Shown here: piece by piece, positions 1 through 6,612 of the stretch
How the letters are laid out: each line of letters starts with the position of its first letter
How positions within the stretch are numbered: position 1 is the stretch's first letter
Source of the DNA: Bosea sp. BIWAKO-01
GTDB taxonomy: Bacteria; Pseudomonadota; Alphaproteobacteria; Rhizobiales; Beijerinckiaceae
Assembly (NCBI RefSeq): GCF_001748145.1
Contig: NZ_BCQA01000002.1
Span: forward strand, 62,001-126,000
Direction of reading: 5' to 3'
Length of the DNA stretch: 64,000 bases
Notes under the pieces: generated by a model
Told to the model about the DNA's origin: nothing
Database searches by the model: none
The model's input: the letters and a program-made list of their open reading frames with translations, nothing else
Position numbers and translations under genes: made by a program

Positions 1-117
1 CGTCGCGGCCAATGTCTTCGTGAGGGCTTCGACTTCACCGGTGCAGGGACCGGCGAATGCTATGCTGGCCTGAAGAGCGGACGCGAAACCCACGGAGAAA
101 CAGCGAGAGAGTTTCAT
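1..117 (-). CDS. exported hypothetical protein, N-terminus only
   Basis: The gene runs off the left edge; 39 codons are visible. They encode a signal peptide: Lys-2 and Arg-5, a hydrophobic core at about residues 7-21, and a likely cleavage after AFA at residues 20-22. The mature protein would start GPCTGEVE, so it is probably periplasmic. An exact EcfG-type promoter lies 46 bases upstream on the same strand, which suggests stress induction. The function cannot be named from this much sequence. Confidence 0.7.
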   Translation of the reverse strand, partial: MKLSRCFSVGFASALQASIAFAGPCTGEVEALTKTLAAT

Positions 118-162
118 GATTGGTGCTCCCGTTGCTCGAGGCACGGACAATCGCGACCCAAA

Positions 163-188
163 AACGCGTAGGCGTTTTCGAATGTTCC
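163..188 (-). promoter_or_regulatory. EcfG-type stress promoter (minus strand)
   Basis: Read on the minus strand, GGAAC (188-184) and CGTT (166-163) are separated by 17 bases. This matches the alphaproteobacterial sigma-EcfG consensus. It points at the partial exported protein gene starting at 117 and diverges from the promoter at 265-289. Confidence 0.7.
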
Positions 189-264
189 GGCCGGCGCGGC
201 CGTGTCCGTCATCGCCCTAGGGTTGGCCAATCCAAGGGGGTGGCGGGCCTTTTTGCAATGGCGC

Positions 265-289
265 GGAACCCGCCGTTCTTATCCGCGTT
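265..289 (+). promoter_or_regulatory. EcfG-type stress promoter upstream of csp
   Basis: GGAAC (265-269) and CGTT (286-289) are separated by 16 bases. Transcription would begin near 296 and run through a terminator-like hairpin before reaching the cold-shock gene at 378. Confidence 0.7.
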
Positions 290-295
290 CAGCCC

Positions 296-352
296 GTCAC
301 TGATGAGCCAGACTTTGGCCCGCTGTGGGAGGACGCCGCGGGCCCTTTTTTT
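296..352 (+). ncRNA. short EcfG leader RNA or small RNA
   Basis: The predicted start of the EcfG transcript (about 296) and the run of T at 346-352 bracket about 57 bases. This could be a stress-induced small RNA, or an attenuator leader for the csp gene 25 bases further on. The boundaries are inferred from promoter geometry and the hairpin, not measured. Confidence 0.4.
317..352 (+). terminator. intrinsic terminator-like hairpin in csp leader
   Basis: A 7-bp perfect stem, GGCCCGC (317-323) with GCGGGCC (338-344), is followed after one C by seven T. It has the form of a Rho-independent terminator, yet it sits between the EcfG promoter and the csp start, so it should limit or condition csp expression. 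Confidence 0.6.
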
Positions 353-377
353 GGGCTCAGAGTTGCGGAGGACGGCC

Positions 378-587
378 ATGGCGACGGGAACGGTGAAGTG
401 GTTCAATCCCACCAAGGGATTTGGTTTTATTCAACCTGACGACGGCGGGCACGATGTGTTTGTTCACATCAGCGCCTTGGAGCGTGCGGGATTGAGAGAG
501 CTGCGCGACGGACAGAAAGTCGCTTACGATCTCGTTCCCGACAAACGCTCGGGAAAAACCTGTGCCGAGAACCTCAAGCCGGAATAG
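378..587 (+). CDS. cold-shock domain protein
   Basis: A 69-residue CspA-family protein that binds single-stranded RNA or DNA and acts as an RNA chaperone. The RNP1-like segment KGFGFIQP (about residues 13-20) and the RNP2-like segment DVFVHIS (about 25-31) are present, and the length is normal for a single cold-shock domain. I chose the ATG at 378, with the purine-rich GGAGGA about 7 bases upstream, over an upstream in-frame ATG at 120 because residues before [10 protein letters not shown] have no counterpart in the family. The upstream region carries an EcfG promoter and a terminator-like hairpin, so the gene may be read mainly by antitermination or from another start. Confidence 0.9.
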   Translation: MATGTVKWFNPTKGFGFIQPDDGGHDVFVHISALERAGLRELRDGQKVAYDLVPDKRSGKTCAENLKPE

Positions 588-604
588 GGCCGGCTGATAA
601 TCAT

Positions 605-630
605 GGAACTAGACTACGGGACTATTCGTT
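605..630 (+). promoter_or_regulatory. EcfG-type promoter of sRNA candidate A
   Basis: GGAAC (605-609) and CGTT (627-630) with a 17-base spacer, only 18 bases after the csp stop codon. The next recognisable protein gene is 600 bases away, so the likely product is a small RNA. Confidence 0.65.
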
Positions 631-636
631 TGGTTG

Positions 637-712
637 GCGTGCTGGCTTCTATTCCACTCTCGGAGGCCGCACGGCCTAAGGCCCCGCTGTATTTGCCTGC
701 GGCGGGGCCCCT
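637..712 (+). ncRNA. candidate stress small RNA A
   Basis: The predicted transcript starts with GCGTGCTGGC, 7 bases after the -10 element. It contains a small hairpin (AGGCC 664-668 with GGCCT 673-677) and a strong 8-bp hairpin, GGCCCCGC (680-687) with GCGGGGCC (702-709). The same start decamer at the same distance, the CTC-rich single strand and the final GC hairpin recur in candidate B at 1018-1087. The tail is poor in T, so the 3' end is uncertain. Confidence 0.5.
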
Positions 713-985
713 TGACGAGATCTTTTCGATATCTGTGAGGCCTGAGCTGGCGTGGATAGGACCTGAGTTTTGGACCAGGTCGGAAGCGCCAGAACACGCC
801 AATCTGATGAGGGAATAGCGGCCGCGTTGGAATCGGAAGCGCTTGCAGCCGCCGCCGCGTAGTCTGCCACGACACTGGGAATGTCCAAAGGTAGGAAGCA
901 GCGAGGCGCGGAAGCAGACACGGCTTATCTCCTGAGGCTTGCCGCCAGACGACCACGCCGTCGCATCCATTTCAATGGAGATCCC

Positions 986-1011
986 GGAACGAATCTCCCA
1001 GGGCCGGCGTT
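986..1011 (+). promoter_or_regulatory. EcfG-type promoter of sRNA candidate B
   Basis: GGAAC (986-990) and CGTT (1008-1011) with a 17-base spacer. As with candidate A, a conserved body and a GC hairpin follow immediately. Confidence 0.65.
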
Positions 1012-1017
1012 CTCTGC

Positions 1018-1087
1018 GCGTGCTGGCCAACACTCTCCATAGCCCGCACCGCCTGGGGCCCCGCCGCAGCCATACGGCGGGGCCTTT
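1018..1087 (+). ncRNA. candidate stress small RNA B
   Basis: It begins with GCGTGCTGGC exactly as candidate A does, then ACACTCTCC, and ends in a 10-bp perfect hairpin, GGCCCCGCCG (1057-1066) with CGGCGGGGCC (1075-1084), followed by TTT. The colinear similarity to 637-712, including position relative to an EcfG promoter, suggests a tandem small-RNA family. No protein reading frame is shared between the two copies. Confidence 0.5.
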
Positions 1088-1228
1088 GCGGCGGCACTCT
1101 TCTTCCTCCCCCCGCTCCCATTTGTGCTATGATAACAACGGCTTGGCTGGATCGGGCGGCGGCTGGGTATTTCGCACTTGCACTGGTGGAAGTAGTTTTA
1201 AACTGTGCGGTTCGCGGGGGAGGATGCG

Positions 1229-1522
1229 ATGCCGTTCCGATCGATTGTCGCCACGCCCGAGGAGCTTGCCGGAATTGTCGCAGCGTTTGAGGACGCATGG
1301 CGCAAAATAGATGCACGGGGATCTATTGATCCCCTAAGTGCTTCAGCTGAACGCGAGCGTCTCGGATACATCGTTGCTGGATTGTGGTCGGCGGGCCATG
1401 CAGACGCACTGGCAGAGTTAGCTGTCAGACAGTTCGATGAAACTGCTGGGACTTCTCGCGCTCAAGCCCGCAATAATATGCGCGCGAGTTCCCCGAACAA
1501 TATGGGCACGCCGGGGAACTAG
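1229..1522 (+). CDS. conserved hypothetical protein, 97 aa
   Basis: A small soluble protein starting MPFRSIVATPEELAG. The ATG at 1229 is preceded by the purine-rich stretch GGGGGAGGA at a good distance and is preferred to an in-frame ATG at 1205. The core (about residues 1-75) is helical with charged and hydrophobic alternation, and the segment RERLGYIVAGL is of a type I associate with short unknown proteins of Rhizobiales. The last 20 residues look low-complexity and may come from the junction with the ligase remnant that follows. No function can be assigned. Confidence 0.6.
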   Translation: MPFRSIVATPEELAGIVAAFEDAWRKIDARGSIDPLSASAERERLGYIVAGLWSAGHADALAELAVRQFDETAGTSRAQARNNMRASSPNNMGTPGN

Positions 1523-1529
1523 GGGGGCA

Positions 1530-2381
1530 CTGCGGGTTCGCTACCGTCTCGCCATCCACATTGATAATCGCACAGTGCGAATCCTCACCCGCGGCGGTCA
1601 TGACTGGGCGAACCGCTTTCCGACGATCGCGGGAGATGCGCTCGACCTCGGAGTGGACAGCGCCCTCCTGGACGGTGAAGCCGTGGTGCTCAATAAGCGC
1701 GGGGCTTCTGACTTCGGCGCCTTGCAGCAAGCTCTCGGTGGCCGGGGCGGCAAGCGATCTGCTGCCGGCGCGCTCCTCTACGCTTTCGACCTGCTCTATC
1801 TCAACGGTCACGATCTACGCCCGATACCGTGCGAGGAGCGACGCACGATCCTCGCTGGCGTCATAAAGCCCCATACCTCGATCCTGTTCAGCGAGGAGGT
1901 CGACGCCGTCGGCGACGCCTTCCTGACGTTGGCCTGCGAGATGGGTCTGGAGGGCATCATCGCGAAGCGCAGGGATGCGCCCTATCGCTCCGGGCGCGGC
2001 AGTGAATGGTTGAAGATCAGGTGCGTTCAGTCGGAGGGTTTCGCCATCATCGGTTACGAACCGTCTGGCGTTGCCTTGGGCGGCATTGGGCGGCTGCTCC
2101 TTGCCGCCAGGAAGGGTGAGCGGCTGTCCTATGTCGGCGGGGTCGGCACGGGCTTTACCGAGCGATCGGCCAAGGAACTTCGCAAGGCTCTCGATGCGCT
2201 CGCGATCGCCAAGCCCGTACTACCGATCAAGCACGCCACGACACGCTGGGTGAAACCGGAGCTGGTTGAGATCGCGTTTCGCGGCTGGACCAAAGACCAG
2301 AAACTGCGGCACGCCTCGTACAAGGGGCTACGGGACGAAGAAGACGAGGGTCAGGTCCATCGCCTCGACGACGATACATAG
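1530..2381 (+). pseudogene. ligD: ATP-dependent DNA ligase (LigD-type) remnant
   Basis: About 280 codons match the ligase domain of LigD, the non-homologous end-joining ligase: RLAIHIDNRTVRILTRGG, the DGEAVV motif, LLYAFDLLYLNG (motif IIIa), EGIIAKR (motif IV), SEWLKIR (motif V) and an OB-fold region. The nucleotidyl-accepting lysine motif (KxDG), which should lie just before YRLAIH, is absent, and homology begins abruptly at about 1530. The polymerase and nuclease domains of full LigD are also missing. The protein could not adenylate itself, so this is a 5'-truncated remnant. The frame stays open to its natural stop, which suggests a recent break. Confidence 0.8.
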
Positions 2382-2447
2382 CGAGGGGAGCGCAGTGCCA
2401 GCATCCGGCGCTCCAGCCCCAGCGCCACGGCACCAGAGATGCGCCCC

Positions 2448-2714
2448 TCACTGCAGAGTAGATTGTTCGCCCTCGTCCGGCTCGATCAGCTTCGAGAGCC
2501 CCATTTCCTCGAGCGCTTCATTGAACTCGGCCAACGCCTCGGCGTCGGTGTCAAACGGTTCTTCCCAGATTGTCGATCCGCCGTCCTCGTCGATAAGCTC
2601 GAGGATCCAGCCCTCGCTGTCCTCGAGACGATAAATTTCAATCTGCACAGTGATGCCGTCGCGCGTGACAGTCTGGCAAAGTGGCGAGCGGAGAATGTCA
2701 GGGAAGTCCGTCAT
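2448..2714 (-). CDS. small acidic hypothetical protein, 88 aa
   Basis: Begins MTDFPDILRSPLCQ and is rich in Asp and Glu, with the segment YRLEDSEGWILELIDEDGG and a C-terminal helix ending in EEMGLSKLIEP. A longer frame is open upstream, but its Ser/Arg/Pro-rich composition is unlike a protein, so the ATG at 2714 is preferred despite a weak ribosome site. It is the last of five small genes on this strand downstream of a LexA box at 3801-3815. No known domain is recognised. Confidence 0.6.
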   Translation of the reverse strand: MTDFPDILRSPLCQTVTRDGITVQIEIYRLEDSEGWILELIDEDGGSTIWEEPFDTDAEALAEFNEALEEMGLSKLIEPDEGEQSTLQ

Positions 2715-2840
2715 GCCGCCGAAAGTACCCCCAGGACAGCGACGAAACAATCGGCATGGCATCGCCGAGCTCGGGGATGCGCGGGAGGCGTTCGAGGAAG
2801 CGGCGGGGGAATGTGGCCGCCTCATTGCCTAGCCGGGCTG

Positions 2841-3014
2841 CTATTTCCGGTAGGGGTTGGCGATGAGCCAGTCCTCGAGCGCCGCAACCAATCCGGCGAG
2901 CTCGGCCTCCTCGGGCGTATCCTCAAGACATCCCGTCAACTGCTCGACGCGCTCGACAGCGCGGAAAACGTCCAGGTGATTCTGGAGCCCTTGGCGAGCG
3001 TCGTCCGCGGTCAT
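2841..3014 (-). CDS. small hypothetical protein, 57 aa
   Basis: Starts MTADDARQGL and ends IANPYRK; helical and acidic. Its ATG overlaps the TGA stop of the preceding gene (ATGA), the usual sign of translational coupling, and that gene has a strong ribosome site. It belongs to the small-gene set downstream of the LexA box. The function is unknown. Confidence 0.6.
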   Translation of the reverse strand: MTADDARQGLQNHLDVFRAVERVEQLTGCLEDTPEEAELAGLVAALEDWLIANPYRK

Positions 3015-3205
3015 CCTGCGCGCTCGACCTCCCGGGCCTCATAGGCGGCGACGGCAGCCTTGAGCATGTCGAGTTCGAGAACCTCCCTCGTATCAGGCTT
3101 CGCATCCTCGATTTCACCGATGCGCTGAAGCGCATATCGATACTCTTCATGGCAGGAAATGCAGACGGTCGGCGTTTCCGGTTTGAGGTCGGGAACCGCG
3201 GTCAT
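3011..3205 (-). CDS. small CxxC-motif hypothetical protein, 64 aa
   Basis: A 64-residue protein with one CxxC-like pair (VCISCHEE) near residue 14 and a helical acidic region, RIGEIEDAKPDTREVLELD. A strong ribosome site, AAGGAGAG, precedes the ATG at 3205. The segment GEIEDAKPD resembles AEIEDARPD in a doubtful frame at 9442-9813 and may mark a shared family. The gene overlaps the next one by 4 bases. A single CxxC is not enough to claim metal binding. Confidence 0.7.
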   Translation of the reverse strand: MTAVPDLKPETPTVCISCHEEYRYALQRIGEIEDAKPDTREVLELDMLKAAVAAYEAREVERAG

Positions 3206-3260
3206 CGGATCTCTCCTTCCGTGGATGACGGCAAAAAATCTAGCGCGCGGCCCACTGCTT

Positions 3261-3521
3261 TCAAGGGGTTTTCACATGGAGGCGCTCGCCTCCGAATTTC
3301 GCGGAGAAGGCATCGGCGTCAGCAGGATCAATGAAGCAGAAGCGGGCGTAGGACCGGCCTCCGGCGGAGAACGGATGCCGCCGCCAGTCGCGCTCGCGAC
3401 ACCATGCCAACATGGTGTCTAGCGAGCGCCCGAGGCCCGTTCCGGGTACGAAGATCTGGACCTGCTGCGGATGGGTGCGGTCAATCATGCGGGGCGTGAT
3501 CTCGCCCTTGCGTCGGCTCAT
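3261..3521 (-). CDS. hypothetical protein, 86 aa
   Basis: Starts MSRRKGEITPRMIDRTHPQQ and carries VQIFVPGTGLGRSLDTMLAWC. It looks like a compact alpha/beta protein, ending in FGGERLHVKTP. The ATG at 3521 lies one base beyond the stop of the upstream gene, so the two are probably translationally coupled. Members of this layout (pair facing an SRAP operon) seem to travel together, but no enzymatic motif is visible. Confidence 0.65.
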   Translation of the reverse strand: MSRRKGEITPRMIDRTHPQQVQIFVPGTGLGRSLDTMLAWCRERDWRRHPFSAGGRSYARFCFIDPADADAFSAKFGGERLHVKTP

Positions 3522-3522
3522 C

Positions 3523-3774
3523 TCACGCGGCCCTGATGCCTTCCTCGAATTCCTCGGGGATCGCGCCATGGCGGGCGAGAACCTCGATCGAGCTCACCTC
3601 GCTCGTCTCGTCATCCGCCACGACATGGATGACCGCGACGCCCTCCGCCCGGACCGCCAGGCGCTCCGCATCACGCAGGGCGTGGTGCTTCGTCTTGGCC
3701 GGCATCTTGTTGCCTGGCACCAGCCGTTTCCGGCGGGTCACGAATTCCTGAATGATGAAGGTGTCGCGGTTCAC
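3523..3774 (-). CDS. hypothetical protein, 83 aa
   Basis: Starts with GTG at 3774, preceded by GGGAG at a proper distance: MNRDTFIIQEFVTRRKRL. It contains a basic N-terminal half (PGNKMPAKTKHHALRDAERL) and a beta-rich acidic C-terminal half (GVAVIHVVADDETSEV). It is the first gene leftward from the LexA box, whose centre is about 34 bases upstream, so it is expected to be induced by DNA damage. It could be a small nucleic-acid-binding protein, but no family is recognised. Confidence 0.65.
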   Translation of the reverse strand: MNRDTFIIQEFVTRRKRLVPGNKMPAKTKHHALRDAERLAVRAEGVAVIHVVADDETSEVSSIEVLARHGAIPEEFEEGIRAA

Positions 3775-3800
3775 GGCTTGACTCCCTACGCGTCACATAT

Positions 3801-3815
3801 GTTCTACTTCTGTTC
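3801..3815. promoter_or_regulatory. LexA (SOS) box
   Basis: GTTC (3801-3804), seven bases, then GTTC (3812-3815). This is the direct-repeat SOS box used by alphaproteobacterial LexA. It sits between the divergent starts at 3774 (minus) and 3848 (plus), about 30 bases from each, so one operator can repress both operons. The presence of an SRAP gene in the rightward operon agrees with SOS control. Confidence 0.75.
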
Positions 3816-3847
3816 TCATTTGAGTACGAGTCAAATGTCATCGTCCG

Positions 3848-4240
3848 ATGCCGAAGAAGCGACCACTCCTGCCGTCAAAGTCGACGGACCTGATGCATTA
3901 TCCCTGGGTGCTGATCAGGTTTCGCTGCGACTATTGCGAGCGCTTTGCCAATGCGCGCCTGGCCGCATGTGCAGCGAAATATGGACGGCTCGTCACGCTC
4001 GGCGAGCTCCTGGATATGTTCGTCAGTACCTGCGATTGGGCGCCCAACAATCCGATCCGGAAGCCTCAGAAATACGGTCGCAAGTGCGGCGCCTATTGCC
4101 CGGATATCGGCCGCTCCGGGCCGCCGGACTATCCGCCATTCGTGGGCGGGTTGACGGTGATCGAGGGCGGAAAGGACGAACTTCTACCAGCAGAAAAGGC
4201 GACACAGACACGACGACGAGTAGGAGGTGGCGATGAGTGA
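3848..4240 (+). CDS. zinc-ribbon-like protein of the SOS operon
   Basis: A 130-residue protein of unknown function with conserved cysteines: CDYC near residues 28-31, single Cys in LAACAAKYG and STCDW, then KCGAYC with PDIG near the end. The pattern suggests one or two zinc sites. A shorter relative is encoded at 9686-9922 and a scrap at about 12500. An internal ATG at 3893 (MHYPWVLIRF) would remove the poorly conserved first 15 residues. The gene overlaps the next by 8 bases and lies about 33 bases after a LexA box, so a role in the DNA-damage response is likely but unproven. Confidence 0.7.
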   Translation: MPKKRPLLPSKSTDLMHYPWVLIRFRCDYCERFANARLAACAAKYGRLVTLGELLDMFVSTCDWAPNNPIRKPQKYGRKCGAYCPDIGRSGPPDYPPFVGGLTVIEGGKDELLPAEKATQTRRRVGGGDE

Positions 4241-4571
4241 ATGGCCCTATCAGGTCGAAGTCGCGATGCTTGGTAGCCACGGCATCCACTACAGTCGGTT
4301 CGCCGAATGGTGCGCCGACCACGACGTACCGTTCAAATCCTATGACGGACTGCGCAGCGAGAGCGGCATCAGGGTGGCCTTCATGTCGCCTGTCCTTGCG
4401 CTTCAATTTCAGGGCGAGTTCGGGGGTGAGATCATTCCGGCCGCCGAGCTTGAGAAGGCCAGCGAGGTCGATGCCTTCCTCGACGAGGACTTCAGGCTGA
4501 TGACGCGCGATATCTTTGGTGAGGAAAGCGACGAGGGCGAAGGGGGTGACGGCAAAGTGCGGCCGAACTAG
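4233..4571 (+). CDS. hypothetical protein of the SOS operon, 112 aa
   Basis: Starts MSEWPYQVEVAMLGSHG at the ATG that follows TAGGAGGTGG, a near-ideal ribosome site. It overlaps the preceding gene by 8 bases. It has a mixed alpha/beta N-terminal part of about 85 residues and a very acidic C-terminal tail (GEESDEGEGGDG). Its place between the zinc-ribbon gene and the SRAP gene, downstream of a LexA box, suggests a DNA-damage function. No known fold is recognised. Confidence 0.7.
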   Translation: MSEWPYQVEVAMLGSHGIHYSRFAEWCADHDVPFKSYDGLRSESGIRVAFMSPVLALQFQGEFGGEIIPAAELEKASEVDAFLDEDFRLMTRDIFGEESDEGEGGDGKVRPN

Positions 4572-4580
4572 CATCCGCCT

Positions 4581-5345
4581 ATGTGTAATCTCTATAGCTT
4601 CACGCGCAGCATTGACGCCATGCGTCAGCTCTTCGCCAAGCCCTTCAATGTCCCTGTGACCAATTTGCCGCCGCAGCCGGGGATTTTCCCCGACTATGCC
4701 GCGCCGATCATCCGGAATCTCGCCGGGGCAGATCAGCCGGAATTGGCGATGGTGCGCTGGGGGATGCCGTCATCCCGGAAGGCGCAGCTCGATGCCGCGA
4801 CCAAGCGGGCCGACAAGCTGCGCGCCAAGGGCAAAGAGGTCGATTTCGATCAGCTCCTGCGCATGGAGCCCGACAGCGGCACGACGAACGTCCGCAACAC
4901 CTCGAGCGCGCATTGGAAGCGTTGGCTGGGTGTCGAGAACCGGTGCCTGGTGCCGTTCACGGCCTTCAGCGAGTTCAATCGCGAGGCCGGTGGCGATGTC
5001 TGGTTCGCGCTCGACGAGGATCGCCCGCTCGGATTCTTCGCGGGCATCTGGGCGCCGCAATGGACGAGCGTCCGGAAGGTGAAGACCGGCGAGGAGACGA
5101 TCGACGTTTTCGCCTTCCTCACGACCGAGCCGAATGCCGAGGTCGAGCCGATCCATCCCAAGGCGATGCCGGTGATCCTGACCAATCCGGTCGATCTGGA
5201 ACTCTGGATGTCGTCGCCCTGGGAAATCGCGAAGGGGCTGCAACGCCCGCTGCCGGATGGTTCGCTGCAGATCGTCTCGCGCGGCCAGAAGAAGGACCCA
5301 CCGGAGCCTAGGGCGGAGCCGGCTCAGGCTGCGCTACTGCTGTGA
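4581..5345 (+). CDS. yedK: SOS response-associated peptidase (SRAP/YedK)
   Basis: A 254-residue SRAP/HMCES-family protein, which caps abasic sites in single-stranded DNA with a thiazolidine crosslink through Cys-2. Met-Cys-Asn at the start places the catalytic cysteine at position 2. TTNVRN (101-106) supplies the conserved Asn, Glu-131 in the AFSEF segment and His-192 in IHPKAMPVIL match the catalytic Glu and His. Length is normal. It is the third gene of an operon headed by a LexA box. Residues 55-111 have a near-identical second copy at 19016-19191. Confidence 0.92.
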   Translation: MCNLYSFTRSIDAMRQLFAKPFNVPVTNLPPQPGIFPDYAAPIIRNLAGADQPELAMVRWGMPSSRKAQLDAATKRADKLRAKGKEVDFDQLLRMEPDSGTTNVRNTSSAHWKRWLGVENRCLVPFTAFSEFNREAGGDVWFALDEDRPLGFFAGIWAPQWTSVRKVKTGEETIDVFAFLTTEPNAEVEPIHPKAMPVILTNPVDLELWMSSPWEIAKGLQRPLPDGSLQIVSRGQKKDPPEPRAEPAQAALLL

Positions 5346-5437
5346 TTGGCTGCCAGGGACTGTTCGCCGATCCGGCACTCGAATGAGCGCGACTGCCGGC
5401 AGCATGCCTCTTCCCGAAATCGGCGATTGGCCCCACA

Positions 5438-5459
5438 CTCCCCCTAAAAAATGGGGGAG
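5438..5459 (+). promoter_or_regulatory. hairpin hiding the ribosome site of the next gene
   Basis: CTCCCCC (5438-5444) pairs perfectly with GGGGGAG (5453-5459) across an A-rich 8-base loop. The right arm is the Shine-Dalgarno sequence of the gene starting at 5462, so a folded transcript would block translation. It may act as a thermometer or protein-controlled switch; this is inference. Confidence 0.45.
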
Positions 5460-5461
5460 AC

Positions 5462-5920
5462 ATGCGCGCGCTTATGGTTGCCGGGATGCTTCTAGTCGCG
5501 AGCCAGGCGGCAGCTGATGGTTTTGGAGTGACGGTCAAGAAGTTTGTGACCACCGTTGTGGCGCGCCCAGAGTTTGGCCTCAAGGATCGTGGTTGCGAGC
5601 CTGAATATTGCTCCGTGTCGGATGAGTCAGAGAAGCGACGGCTCTATATCAGGCGAGACCGCAAGAACGTCGTCACTCAAGTTCTGTTCGAGCTTCCGCT
5701 TCCTGCAAGCGCATGGTCGGATAGCGCGTCGATTCTTGATCTGGTTCAGTTCGGGCTCTCAGTCCCGCCGCTGGGCAGGATCGCTGGCGCCGAAATCACC
5801 AGGATGGCCAAAACCCTTGCCGGCGCCGGGGTATCCATTCGCGGCCCAGAAATCATCTGCTCGGCGATGGTGGCGAAGAACAAGCCGGATACAATTCTGG
5901 GCGCATGCAACCCGGACTAG
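5462..5920 (+). CDS. exported hypothetical protein, 152 aa
   Basis: The signal peptide covers about residues 1-19 (MRALMVAGMLLVASQAAADG, cleavage after AAA or AADG). The mature part has paired cysteines (GCEPEYC near residue 45; IICSA and GACNPD at the end) that could form disulfides in the periplasm. The layout, a secreted protein of about 150 residues ending in a short Cys-containing tail, is loosely like the gene at 17833-18330. The ribosome site lies inside a perfect hairpin. Function unknown. Confidence 0.75.
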   Translation: MRALMVAGMLLVASQAAADGFGVTVKKFVTTVVARPEFGLKDRGCEPEYCSVSDESEKRRLYIRRDRKNVVTQVLFELPLPASAWSDSASILDLVQFGLSVPPLGRIAGAEITRMAKTLAGAGVSIRGPEIICSAMVAKNKPDTILGACNPD

Positions 5921-6427
5921 GCAATCCTCTCACCGAGCGATGCGGCCGGATCGGTTTCGTGCAGCCTGCGAAAAGCCCGACGCGCGCCGCGCAAGGGGCT
6001 GGTCGCTTTGACCCGCACCGAAACGCGGCAATCGGTTGCAGTCTCTTTCGTCGAGCGAGTCCGCTTACGACCCGTTGCTGACAAATAGGCCCGTTGCGGG
6101 CGTTTCGGTAAAATTGTCCCGATCAACGATCAATGCTGTTTGGTCGGTCGCCGTGATCCCTCTCGTCTGGCCGCGAGCCGTACGCAGATTCCGTCACCGC
6201 GGCGATTCGTGGTTCGATAAATCCAGTAGTGATCCAGCTCAGCATCTGGGAACCACAACCTCTATATGAAACGGGAAGCCTATATGCCCAGTATATTTGG
6301 AGACGTTGCGCCGATCCCTGACCAAACGTTAATTCAGCGCGCGGAAATACGTACAGTGTTGCCCATCTGCACTGGCCGCCGATCTGCGGTCATCCATAGT
6401 GGGCGCGTTCTTAACGAGGGCTAAACG
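5921..6427. other. intergenic, no gene seen
   Basis: About 500 bases without a convincing reading frame, EcfG promoter or repeat. It must hold the promoter of the small lipoprotein gene at 6428. Confidence 0.5.
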
Positions 6428-6559
6428 ATGAAAAAACTGCTGGTCTTGGCTGTTTCTGTGGCGTTGGTTGGCGTCGGTGGGTGTGCTGATTATGGCTTTG
6501 GTAAGGGCAAGGGCAAGGCGCCTCCGCCCGTGGCTACGCCGATCGTTACCAAGGGCTGA
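6428..6559 (+). CDS. small lipoprotein, 43 aa
   Basis: MKKLLVLAVSVALVGVGGC is a signal peptide with a lipobox-like VGGC, so the mature protein would be an N-terminally lipidated peptide of about 25 residues (CADYGFGKGKGKAPPP and so on). It is basic, rich in Gly, Lys and Pro, and resembles very short lipoproteins of Rhizobiales that are often left unannotated. A near-perfect terminator follows 21 bases after the stop, which supports a real single-gene transcript. Confidence 0.75.
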   Translation: MKKLLVLAVSVALVGVGGCADYGFGKGKGKAPPPVATPIVTKG

Positions 6560-6580
6560 CACCTAGCGCCAATGAGACTG

Positions 6581-6612
6581 AAAACGGCCGGTTCGCCGGC
6601 CGTTTTCTTCTT
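6581..6612 (+). terminator. intrinsic terminator after small lipoprotein
   Basis: An 11-bp perfect stem, AAAACGGCCGG (6581-6591) with CCGGCCGTTTT (6596-6606), closes a TTCG tetraloop and runs into TTTTCTTCTTT. It is symmetric enough to work on both strands. Confidence 0.9.

Noticed and set aside
120..377. In-frame 5' extension of the cold-shock gene to an ATG at 120
   Set aside because: The added 86 residues are Arg-rich, unrelated to the family, and would be encoded across an EcfG promoter and a terminator hairpin.
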